Shown: in pieces, positions 1 to 6,499 of the stretch | How positions within the stretch are numbered: position 1 is the stretch's first letter | Layout: every line of letters starts with the position of its first letter | DNA from: Salibacteraceae bacterium | GTDB taxonomy: Bacteria; Bacteroidota; Bacteroidia; Flavobacteriales_G; Salibacteraceae | Assembly: GCA_023262195.1 (NCBI GenBank) | Contig: JALRDM010000018.1 | Location: 1-7,372, forward strand | DNA length: 7,372 nucleotides | Direction: 5' to 3' | Position numbers and translations under genes: made by a program | Notes under the pieces: generated by a model | Seen by the model: the letters and a program-made list of their open reading frames with translations, nothing else | Told to the model about the DNA's origin: nothing | Database searches by the model: none

Positions 1-339
1 AAATACCAAAGTGGTACTGGCCTTATTCAGTTCCTCTCCCCCTTCGTTGAAGGTGGAATAAGTAAAATAGATCCTCGCTCCTTTCACTTGTTCTATCACC
101 GTTTTGATGGTGAGCATTTCGTCATAGTAGGCAGGCTTAAAATAGCGTACTTGATAGTCGAGCACTGGTAAAATCACCCCTTCATCCTCCAATTGCTTGT
201 AGGTGATGCCCAACTCGCGCAAGGCCTCCACTCTAGCAACCTCAAAATATGCGGCAAAATTTCCGTAGTAGCAATAACCCATGCGGTCAGTTTCTGCATA
301 CCTGACCCTCACTTTGGTTTCAAATTCTTTTCTCGCCAT
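1..339 (-). CDS. Acyl-CoA thioesterase, 4HBT/YbgC family (3' end cut by window edge)
   Basis: The first 113 codons are open from ATG at 339 to the left edge; the C-terminal end is missing, probably a few tens of residues. Members of this hotdog-fold family hydrolyse acyl-CoA thioesters in the cytoplasm. Visible family features are VRYAETDRMGYCYYGNF at residues 11-28, which is the catalytic-loop region with Glu16-Thr-Asp18 in place of the DTD of classical YbgC, followed by the helix AAYFEVARVEALRELG. Further on, PVLDYQVRYFKPAYYDE and ARIYFTYSTF match the hotdog beta strands. The substitution of Glu for Asp is common in the YAETD-type branch, so it is not evidence of inactivity. The start lies 21 nt after the stop of the barrel fragment, suggesting cotranscription. 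The true acyl substrate cannot be read from the sequence. Confidence 0.9.
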   Translation of the reverse strand, partial: MARKEFETKVRVRYAETDRMGYCYYGNFAAYFEVARVEALRELGITYKQLEDEGVILPVLDYQVRYFKPAYYDEMLTIKTVIEQVKGARIYFTYSTFNEGGEELNKASTTLVF

Positions 340-360
340 GGTTCAAAGATGGCGGAAAAA

Positions 361-636
361 TCAATCTCCGAACCATCCAAACATCAGTCCAAAGCGACCT
401 GTTGGTGAACTCAAGTCTTGGTTTGTCATGAATGGGTTATTGGCACCAAATACTGCTCTATAACCAGCCCCCACTTGGGCTTTCATAAAGGGCAAAACAT
501 TTAACTCAACGGTGGCTTCAGGTGCCAATATGAGAATTCCATCGCTAACGAGATTGATACCACTCTCGGTCACAGCACCTATACCACCCCAGCCAGCTCT
601 GCTTCTTAATCCAAAATGGACCGCTCTCTCAGGCAT
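361..636 (-). pseudogene. C-terminal fragment of an outer-membrane beta-barrel-like protein, 5' truncated
   Basis: A 91-codon frame from ATG at 636 to TGA at 361-363 shows alternating polar/hydrophobic, glycine-rich strands such as HFGLRSRAGWGGIG, ILAPEATVELNVLPF and QVGAGYRAVFG. It ends RFGLMFGWFGD, the amphipathic, aromatic-rich end of a small barrel protein. The pattern recalls the second half of hypothetical barrel proteins of Bacteroidota that I remember as roughly 200 residues with a signal peptide. There is no signal peptide here. The frame stays open upstream of the ATG with more strand-like sequence (FFYLWFGYIF) until a stop at 673-675 inside the end of hutH, so the barrel sequence seems to begin abruptly at the hutH stop. 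The likely reading is that the 5' half was lost. A short functional protein cannot be excluded. The barrel assignment is by pattern only. Confidence 0.6.
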
Positions 637-667
637 AAAAATGTATCCAAACCAGAGGTAAAAAAAA

Positions 668-2134
668 TTAGCTCAGAAGCTCGATTGTCTTCTGAATAAG
701 CGGTTGCACTACCACGTCATTTTCAATGAAAGGAACATGGGTTCGATAGTCTTTTCTAAGCGACTCTAGTATTGGCGATGAATCGGCAGTACGAAAATCT
801 CTGGCCTGAGCCGCTGTCAGCATTTCAATCGCCATAATCGACCGATAATTATTGAATACCCTGAGCGCCTTGGTAGCAGCGTTCGCACCCATACTCACGT
901 GATCTTCTTGCCCATTCGATGAATCGATGGTATCGATTGAAGCGGGTGTACAGAGCTGTTTATTCTGGCTTACGATGGATGCTGCAGCATACTGAGCAAT
1001 CATCAACCCACTGTTGAGTCCAGGATTTGCAACCAAATAAGGTGGCAAACCCCGCTGCCCTGAAATGAGCTTATATGTTCTTCGTTCTGAGATGCTGCCA
1101 AGCTCAGCAATGGCGATGCACAGATAATCTAGGTTAATTGCCAGTGGCTGTCCATGAAAATTACCTGCAGAAATGATTTTGTCCTCACTGGCGATGAGTG
1201 TGGGGTTATCGGTAACAGCGTTTATTTCTGTTTCAAAAACGGTTCGAATATGATCGATGGCATCGGCACTCGCCCCATGCACTTGTGGAATGCATCGAAA
1301 CGAATAAGGGTCTTGGACATGCTTTTTTGGTTGCTGCATTACCTCGCTGCCATCCAATAAGTCGCGTATGGCCTTGGCTGCAGACAATTGTCCGGAGTGC
1401 GGCCTTACTGCGTGTACAGCATGGTCAAAAGGCTCGATGCGTCCATCAAATGCTTCGAGCGATAACGCAGCAACTTTTAAGCCCACGCTTTGCCAGTGCT
1501 CCAATTGGTGCAAAATGTAAACGCCATGCGCAGACATGAACTGAGTTCCATTCAGCAAAGCCAATCCTTCTTTGGCCCCAAGTGAAATAGGCTGAAGTCC
1601 CACATCAGCCAAGGCCTCCTGAGCTTGAACCCTTTTTGACTTATACCAAACCTCACCCAAACCGAGCAGTGGAAGACTCATATGTGCCAAAGGCGCCAAA
1701 TCACCCGATGCACCAAGCGAACCTTGCTCAAACACTACAGGAATGATATTGTGATTAAATAAACTTATGAGCATCTCTACCGTTTCCAATCGCGCTCCTG
1801 AGTTACCCTTACTCAAGCCAATGATTTTTAGAAGCAGCATCAGCTTTACTATCTCCTTCGAAACGATGTCACCTGTGCCACATGCATGCGACTTCACTAA
1901 GTTTTCTTGCAAAAGACCCAACTCATCAGGACTGATTTCAACATCACACAAACTGCCGAATCCGGTATTTATACCGTAGATGGGTTGCTCAGATTTGGCG
2001 ACAAACCGCACTAAAAACTTACGACCATCCGTGATTCGTTTTATCAAATCATACGATAAACCAATCTGATCTGCACCACTGGAAATTTCAAAAACCTCCC
2101 TTATCCCATATGTCTTGTGCTGAAGTCTAATCAT
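668..2134 (-). CDS. hutH: Histidine ammonia-lyase (histidase)
   Basis: Converts L-histidine to trans-urocanate and ammonia, the first step of histidine degradation, in the cytoplasm. From ATG at 2134 the protein has 488 residues, close to the family norm of about 500. The MIO cofactor is made from Ala142-Ser143-Gly144 within GSLGASGDLAPL. Other active-site residues are visible: Tyr53 (YGINTGFG), His83 (KSHACGTG, the Ser-His pair typical of histidine rather than tyrosine or phenylalanine lyases), Asn195 (LLNGTQ), QDPYSFRCIPQVHG at about 274-287, the FHGQP loop, and Glu410 in NGQEDHVSMG. With this start, Tyr53, His83, Asn195 and 142-144 carry the numbers of the Pseudomonas putida enzyme. That is why I prefer it to the upstream ATG at 2167, which would add 11 residues and a 41-nt overlap. 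It overlaps the end of hisS by 8 nt. No hutU, hutI or hutG lies in the window. Confidence 0.96.
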   Translation of the reverse strand: MIRLQHKTYGIREVFEISSGADQIGLSYDLIKRITDGRKFLVRFVAKSEQPIYGINTGFGSLCDVEISPDELGLLQENLVKSHACGTGDIVSKEIVKLMLLLKIIGLSKGNSGARLETVEMLISLFNHNIIPVVFEQGSLGASGDLAPLAHMSLPLLGLGEVWYKSKRVQAQEALADVGLQPISLGAKEGLALLNGTQFMSAHGVYILHQLEHWQSVGLKVAALSLEAFDGRIEPFDHAVHAVRPHSGQLSAAKAIRDLLDGSEVMQQPKKHVQDPYSFRCIPQVHGASADAIDHIRTVFETEINAVTDNPTLIASEDKIISAGNFHGQPLAINLDYLCIAIAELGSISERRTYKLISGQRGLPPYLVANPGLNSGLMIAQYAAASIVSQNKQLCTPASIDTIDSSNGQEDHVSMGANAATKALRVFNNYRSIMAIEMLTAAQARDFRTADSSPILESLRKDYRTHVPFIENDVVVQPLIQKTIELLS

Positions 2135-3596
2135 GGTTTTGCGATTGATCGAATACAAATTCAACAAGGTGCTTTAATTCAACCTCGTTGTGCTCACCTG
2201 AGCGCATATCTTTAACCGTAATTCGATTTTCTTCGATTTCCTTGCTTCCCAACAATCCAACGTACTTAAACCCTCTGGCATTGGCGTATTTCATCTGCTT
2301 GGCCATTTTCACCGCATCAGGGTAAACCTCAGCAGCGTAACCTGCTTCTCTCAGCTGTCTTGCAAGTTCCATGCTCTTGATGGCTTCATTGGCACCGAAA
2401 TTTACAAACATCATGGTGCTTTGGTCTCCCATCGAATCTGGAAAGATGTTTAACTCCTCCATTAAGTCGTAAATACGATCAGCCCCAAAACTCACCCCTA
2501 CACCACTCATTCCTTTCAATCCGAAAATCCCTGTAAGGTCATCATATCGACCACCGCCACATATGCTCGAAGGAAACTTAGCGTGACCAACCTCAATGAT
2601 GGCCCCGGTATAATAATTTAGCCCTCTAGCCAAAGTCAAATCGATGGTTACTTTTTCCTGCAAAGATGTGGGTAATGCCGCCAGGGTTGCGCGCATCTCC
2701 TCTACTCCACGCTGAGCATCTTCCACACCTGTGAGTGAACCGGAAAGCATTCTCAACAAGTTTTCTGGTTTTGCCTTTCTGCTGATATGGTCAAGCGCCT
2801 TTTTGACTCCATTTGCTGGCAAACCGCGTTCGATCATTTCTTTCTTAACCCCCTCTACACCGATCTTATCCAGTTTATCGATGGCGATGGTCATTTCCGT
2901 AAAGTGCTCTCTTAAGCCCGATGCTTGGGCAATGCCGCTTAATATTTTGCGGTTGTTAAGTCGAATTACAATATCTGGCAACCCCAACTTTACAAACACA
3001 TCATCGATGATGGATAGCAGTTCTGCTTCATTCAGCAATGAGTCGCTACCAATCACATCTACATCGCATTGATAAAATTCTCGATACCGACCTTTTTGTG
3101 GCCGATCGGCACGCCATACGGGTTGAATCTGATACCGTTTGAACGGAAAACTCAGCTCATTCTGGTTTTGTACTACAAAACGAGCAAAGGGTACGGTAAG
3201 ATCGTAACGCAATGCACGATTTGAAAGCTCGCTCAATATTTCACGACCTTTATTTTTTGCATGCTCACCATTTTCGACATAATTCCCAAGAAAATGTGAC
3301 CGCTCTTTATCTGATTCGGCCGAAATCAAGCTTAACTGCTGAGGATCAAGTTTAATCTTATCGAGTAAGTCACTTGGATAATTGACTGGAGATAGAATCT
3401 TATAAATCAGCTTATCCCCTTCTTCTCCATACTTACCCGTGAGGGTTTCTAAGTTTTCCATCGCAGGCGTTTCGATGGGCTGGTAGCCATATTTCTGAAA
3501 CACAGATTGAGCAGTATCAAAAATGAACTTGCGCTTTAAACTTTGAACTGGTAAAAAGTCTCTTGTGCCTTTGGGTATGGATGGTTTATTGGCCAT
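2127..3596 (-). CDS. hisS: Histidyl-tRNA synthetase, class II
   Basis: Activates histidine with ATP and attaches it to tRNA-His. From ATG at 3596 the protein is 489 residues and opens MANKPSIPKGTRDF, the usual beginning in Bacteroidota. An in-frame ATG at 3647 would add 17 unconserved residues and abuts the preceding terminator, so I reject it. Visible motifs are motif 1 around residues 40-65, motif 2 FPFKRYQIQPVWRADRP...YREFYQCDVDV at 150-180, the histidine motif ARGLNYYTG at 323-331, SICGGGRYDDL at 344-354, and motif 3 GVGVSFGADRIYDL at 365-378. A C-terminal anticodon-binding domain runs from about 395 to 485. The segment between motif 1 and RYDLTVPF (about 70-127) is charged and appears some 30 residues longer than in Bacteroides-type enzymes. 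The TAG stop sits inside the hutH start region. Confidence 0.97.
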   Translation of the reverse strand: MANKPSIPKGTRDFLPVQSLKRKFIFDTAQSVFQKYGYQPIETPAMENLETLTGKYGEEGDKLIYKILSPVNYPSDLLDKIKLDPQQLSLISAESDKERSHFLGNYVENGEHAKNKGREILSELSNRALRYDLTVPFARFVVQNQNELSFPFKRYQIQPVWRADRPQKGRYREFYQCDVDVIGSDSLLNEAELLSIIDDVFVKLGLPDIVIRLNNRKILSGIAQASGLREHFTEMTIAIDKLDKIGVEGVKKEMIERGLPANGVKKALDHISRKAKPENLLRMLSGSLTGVEDAQRGVEEMRATLAALPTSLQEKVTIDLTLARGLNYYTGAIIEVGHAKFPSSICGGGRYDDLTGIFGLKGMSGVGVSFGADRIYDLMEELNIFPDSMGDQSTMMFVNFGANEAIKSMELARQLREAGYAAEVYPDAVKMAKQMKYANARGFKYVGLLGSKEIEENRITVKDMRSGEHNEVELKHLVEFVFDQSQNHD

Positions 3597-3601
3597 GGCG
3601 G

Positions 3602-3609
3602 CAAATGTA
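3602..3609 (-). promoter_or_regulatory. hisS: Possible -7 element of a hisS-hutH promoter
   Basis: Reading the minus strand, TACATTTG matches the Bacteroidota -7 pattern TAnnTTTG and ends 5 nt before the hisS ATG at 3596. Transcription from it would begin at or next to the start codon, giving a leaderless or nearly leaderless mRNA. I find no TTTG at the expected -33 distance, so support is weak. A promoter is expected in this short gap because a terminator lies just upstream. Confidence 0.3.
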
Positions 3610-3647
3610 TGTGTTATGTATTCGAATTTTAGTGGATGATAAGGCAT

Positions 3648-3676
3648 AAAAAAGGCCCCATCAATATGGAGCCTTT
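3648..3676 (-). terminator. Intrinsic terminator after the DUF3332 gene
   Basis: On the minus strand, AAAGGC (3676-3671) pairs with GCCTTT (3656-3651), then an A/G mismatch, then CCAT (3669-3666) pairs with ATGG (3661-3658) around a 4-nt loop. The stem runs straight into six T residues (3653-3648). It starts 18 nt after the stop of the DUF3332 gene and separates that gene from hisS. Confidence 0.85.
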
Positions 3677-3694
3677 ATGAGAAAATCATTCGAA

Positions 3695-4258
3695 TTAAAT
3701 GCGGGCAACCTCTAATGGCTTCGTTGAAATAATTTCCGAGCCATCTGCCGTATACACCTCGTATTGTAGATTTTGATCTTCATCTAATCCACGAAATGCG
3801 GTCAAAATATGTGACTCCCCATCATGAACATAGCTCCAGCTTTGGTCATCTTCACAGAACTGTACCAGCGATTCTTCTAAAACCGTTTCTCCGGATAGTT
3901 TCTCAAACTTGAATTGATTCTTGGTCGCAGTGATCAAATATTGCTCTCCTTCATACATTACATACTGTTGCTCCATTTCACCTTCTTGCATGGCGAGTGG
4001 ATTACTACCTGTCCAGAATTCAATAAGGTTTAGAATAGCCACATCTACCAGAATGCAGGCACTCCAAACTTGAAACGTACCACCTGCATACATTATTAGC
4101 GTACGAATAAAACGGCCTCCAAGGTCTTCGCCACCAATTCCATCCACAAACCCGTGTGCTTTTGAAATTAATGCGAAAGAACCAAAACAGCCCGATTGGA
4201 TCACTCCGATTCCCAGCATGAATGGTATTAAAAAGGCAGATACGAGTCGGTTTTTCAT
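3695..4258 (-). CDS. DUF3332 family lipoprotein
   Basis: A 187-residue protein with a type II-like signal: MKNR, a hydrophobic core at about 5-20, then QSGC with Cys24 as the likely lipidated residue. The box is relaxed, with Gln at -3. The segment CFGSFALISKAHGFVDGIGG, a hydrophobic stretch at about 52-78, and LNLIEFWTGSNPLA at 76-89 match the DUF3332 pattern (Cys-x-Gly-x-Phe near the N-terminus and IEFWTGxNP). The family's function is unknown to me. The second half (about 97-187) is hydrophilic, beta-strand rich and repetitive in style, for example VMYEGEQYLITATKNQFKFE, as in periplasmic or surface domains. It has its own candidate promoter, lies 73 nt after ettA and ends at a strong terminator, so it is probably transcribed alone or with readthrough from ettA. 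Confidence 0.85.
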   Translation of the reverse strand: MKNRLVSAFLIPFMLGIGVIQSGCFGSFALISKAHGFVDGIGGEDLGGRFIRTLIMYAGGTFQVWSACILVDVAILNLIEFWTGSNPLAMQEGEMEQQYVMYEGEQYLITATKNQFKFEKLSGETVLEESLVQFCEDDQSWSYVHDGESHILTAFRGLDEDQNLQYEVYTADGSEIISTKPLEVARI

Positions 4259-4284
4259 AATAAGTCAGATTTAAATGTTTTGGC

Positions 4285-4315
4285 GAAAGTTAAAACAGAG
4301 CCCGTCAAAACAAAA
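4285..4315 (-). promoter_or_regulatory. Candidate Bacteroidota-type promoter for the DUF3332 gene
   Basis: On the minus strand, TTTTG (4315-4311) is followed after 18 nt by TAACTTTC (4292-4285), one base from TAnnTTTG. The -7 element ends 26 nt before the ATG at 4258, leaving a leader of about 20 nt. A second TTTTG (4310-4306) is at the wrong spacing. Assigned by pattern only. Confidence 0.45.
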
Positions 4316-4331
4316 GCCAACTTATGAACAC

Positions 4332-6020
4332 CTAGACTGAGCCGAGCTTCTTGTAACGGATGCGCTTAGGCTGTTCATCGCCCATGCGCTTCTTTCGGTT
4401 TTCTTCGTAATCGCTGTAGCCACCCTCGAAGTAATAAACCTCACTGTTGCCTTCAAACGCTAGTATGTGCGTACAAACACGGTCTAAGAACCAACGGTCG
4501 TGGCTAATGATGACTGCACAACCTGCGAAGTTTTCTAAGGCCTCTTCGAGTGCTCTGAGGGTGTTGACATCTAAATCGTTGGTTGGCTCATCGAGCAGCA
4601 ATACGTTGGCACCTTCTTTAAGTGTCATCGCTAAGTGTAAACGGTTGCGTTCACCACCCGAGAGCACCTTTACTTTCTTGCCTTGGTCGCTCCCGCCAAA
4701 ATTGAATTTGGAAACATAGGCCCGAGCGTTAATCTCACGGCCACCCATTTCAATGATTTCTTGCCCGCCGCTGATCACCTCATAGATTGATTTTTCAGGG
4801 TCAATTTCGGAATGTGCTTGATCTACGTAAGCGATTTTGACGGTTTCTCCAACCTTGAATGTTCCCGAATCAGGAGTCTCTTGGCCCATGATCATTCTGA
4901 ACAAAGTAGTTTTACCAGCACCGTTTGGACCAATAATACCAACGATTCCAGCTGGTGGCAAATTGAAATTCAAATTTTCATAAAGCAGCTTATCACCAAA
5001 TGCTTTGCTCACGCCACTAGCCTCAATTACATTGTTTCCGAGGCGTGGGCCTGGTGGGATATAAAGCTCCAGCTTTTCTTCTTTGGCCTTTTGCTCCTCG
5101 GCCAGCATCTTGTCATAGTTGGCTAAACGCGCCTTGCTTTTTGACTGGCGTCCTTTTGGATTCATTCGAACCCATTCCAACTCGCGCTCTAGCGTTTTTT
5201 GTCGCTTGCTGGCTTGTTTATCTTCCTGTGCTAATCGCTTTGCCTTTTGATCTAACCAAGAACTATAGTTACCCTTCCAAGGTATTCCTTCTCCGCGATC
5301 AAGTTCCAAAATCCAACCGGCAACATTGTCTAAGAAATAGCGGTCGTGCGTGATCGCTATTACCGTTCCAGCATATTCTTGTAAGTGACGCTCTAGCCAA
5401 TCTACCGATTCAGCATCAAGGTGGTTGGTAGGCTCATCAAGGAGCAAAATATCGGGTTGTTGGATCAAAAGTCTACAAAGGGCCACTCGTCTGCGCTCTC
5501 CTCCGCTCAAGTTTTTGATGGGTGTGTCCCCACTAGGTGTGCGTAGCGCATCCATTGATCGCTCCAACTTAGAGTCGAGCTCCCAGGCACCAACAGCGTC
5601 AATTTTATCTTGTAACTCACCTTGACGGGCCATGAGTTTTTCCATTTTATCTGGATTCTCATACACCTCGGGCAAACCAAAGTCATTGTTAATTTTTTCG
5701 TATTCCTCTAGTAGCGCAGTGATCTCACCGGCTCCTTCCCTCACTACTTCAAGTACAGTTTTGGAGTCGTCTAGCTGCGGCTCTTGCTCTAAATAGCCCA
5801 CACTAAAACCTTGGGTAAAACTCAGATCTCCTATAAAGTCCTTATCTACTCCTGCGATGATCTTTAGGAGAGACGATTTGCCCGATCCGTTAAGACCAAT
5901 GATGCCAATTTTGGCCCCATAGTAAAAGCTGAGATATATGTCCTTAAGGACAGTTTTACTAGGAGGATAGACTTTACTAACCCCTTGGAGAGAGAAAATG
6001 ATGTTTTTACCTTCGGACAT
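4332..6020 (-). CDS. ettA: Energy-dependent translational throttle protein EttA (ABC-F ATPase)
   Basis: ABC-F proteins of this type bind the ribosomal E site and gate the first elongation steps according to ATP/ADP level. The 562-residue length fits EttA (about 555). Domain 1 has Walker A GLNGSGKS (42-49), signature LSGGE (171-175), Walker B ILLLDEPTN with Glu196, and switch His225. An EttA-type arm insertion sits at about 95-140 (EEYEKINNDFG onward), followed by AVGAWELDSKLERSMDALR. The charged P-site tRNA-interaction linker covers about 250-325 and includes ELEWVRMNPKGRQSKSKARL. Domain 2 has Walker A GPNGAGKT (364-371), signature LSGGE (453-457), Walker B VLLLDEPTN with Glu478, and His507. 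There is no N-terminal membrane region, so it is cytoplasmic. Both catalytic glutamates are intact. It has its own candidate promoter just upstream. Confidence 0.96.
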   Translation of the reverse strand: MSEGKNIIFSLQGVSKVYPPSKTVLKDIYLSFYYGAKIGIIGLNGSGKSSLLKIIAGVDKDFIGDLSFTQGFSVGYLEQEPQLDDSKTVLEVVREGAGEITALLEEYEKINNDFGLPEVYENPDKMEKLMARQGELQDKIDAVGAWELDSKLERSMDALRTPSGDTPIKNLSGGERRRVALCRLLIQQPDILLLDEPTNHLDAESVDWLERHLQEYAGTVIAITHDRYFLDNVAGWILELDRGEGIPWKGNYSSWLDQKAKRLAQEDKQASKRQKTLERELEWVRMNPKGRQSKSKARLANYDKMLAEEQKAKEEKLELYIPPGPRLGNNVIEASGVSKAFGDKLLYENLNFNLPPAGIVGIIGPNGAGKTTLFRMIMGQETPDSGTFKVGETVKIAYVDQAHSEIDPEKSIYEVISGGQEIIEMGGREINARAYVSKFNFGGSDQGKKVKVLSGGERNRLHLAMTLKEGANVLLLDEPTNDLDVNTLRALEEALENFAGCAVIISHDRWFLDRVCTHILAFEGNSEVYYFEGGYSDYEENRKKRMGDEQPKRIRYKKLGSV

Positions 6021-6044
6021 ACGTTGATTATATTAATACGTGAA

Positions 6045-6074
6045 CGAAGTTAACAAAGCATGATTCCGATCAAA
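6045..6074 (-). promoter_or_regulatory. ettA: Candidate Bacteroidota-type promoter for ettA
   Basis: On the minus strand, TTTG (6074-6071) is followed after 18 nt by TAACTTCG (6052-6045), one base from TAnnTTTG. The -7 element ends 24 nt before the ettA ATG at 6020. Its spacing and TAACTT core are the same as the candidate upstream of the DUF3332 gene. It lies just past the stop of the LuxR remnant. Confidence 0.5.
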
Positions 6075-6088
6075 TAAGAAAAAATGTG

Positions 6089-6376
6089 CTAATCCATTCC
6101 ATTATTTACCACCCAGCGCACCAGACCCGCAAGGTTGGCCGCACCCACTTTCTTGACGATATTAGACCGATGGCTTTCGACCGTATGCCCACTTAAATTC
6201 AGCTTATCGGCAATTTATTTGGTGCTCATTTCATAGTACAAAAGCTTGATTATTTCCGTCTCTCTGTGCGATAAATCTTGGAATAAGGAACTACTCGCTA
6301 CCTACAGCGTTTGCGTTGAGACCATGTACATTTCCACGTCCACTGGCAACGGATCATAATCAAAATAGGTGTTAAG
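6089..6376 (-). pseudogene. Remnant of a LuxR/NarL-type regulator, with in-frame stops
   Basis: Reading back from TAG at 6089-6091, the frame encodes an almost perfect LuxR-type helix-turn-helix: DLSHRETEIIKLLYYEMSTK, stop, IADKLNLSGHTVESHRSNIV, KKVGAANLAGLVRWVVNNGMD (about 6092-6277). The stop TAA at 6215-6217 occupies the position of the nearly invariant Glu of the STKEIA motif, so one G-to-T change from GAA explains it. Upstream in the same frame lies NTYFDYDPLPVDVEMYMVST, then TAG at 6302-6304, with further stops TAG at 6377-6379 and TGA at 6392-6394. The sensor or receiver half is not recognisable and there is no room for it before the TPR gene. I conclude this is the decayed 3' part of a transcriptional regulator. 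An intact HTH cannot be made from a start after the stop. It fills most of the gap between ettA and the TPR gene. Confidence 0.85.
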
Positions 6377-6440
6377 CTAAGCATTTTCTGCTCAGTAGAT
6401 ATTTTACATTCGTCTTTAATTTATCTCTCCTTAGAGCGCC

Positions 6441-6499
6441 TGATGAATATTTATTTACAGACTACATCACCCCATATACAGAGTCCAACCTATTCATCA
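6441..6499. repeat. 9-bp inverted repeat overlapping the TPR gene stop codon
   Basis: TGATGAATA (6441-6449) and TATTCATCA (6491-6499) are perfect inverted copies separated by 41 nt. The second copy covers the TGA stop of the TPR gene. There is no T-tract typical of an intrinsic terminator. The region between the TPR stop and the LuxR remnant otherwise shows nothing recognisable. Confidence 0.4.

Noticed and set aside
334..354. CGCCAT/ATGGCG inverted repeat around the thioesterase start
   Set aside because: Only 6 bp with a 9-nt loop and partly coding; likely chance.
2135..2167. Upstream ATG for hutH at 2167 (11 extra residues)
   Set aside because: It would overlap hisS by 41 nt. The ATG at 2134 gives active-site numbering (Tyr53, His83, 142-144) equal to the characterised enzyme, and the extra residues look unrelated to the family.
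2731..3072. Plus-strand open frame of 113 codons
   Set aside because: It lies wholly inside hisS on the opposite strand, has low-complexity Ser-rich content and no recognisable domain; it is a shadow frame.
3597..3647. Upstream ATG for hisS at 3647 (17 extra residues)
   Set aside because: The extension is not like any HisRS N-terminus and begins one base from the terminator T-run. MANKPSIPKGTRDF at 3596 is the typical beginning.
4812..5353. Overlapping plus-strand open frames of about 100 codons
   Set aside because: They are antisense to ettA, whose frame is intact and fully explained; no family resemblance.
6215..6217. Possible programmed readthrough or recoding of the TAA in the LuxR frame
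   Set aside because: Additional stops at 6302-6304, 6377-6379 and 6392-6394 and the missing N-terminal domain make simple gene decay the better explanation.
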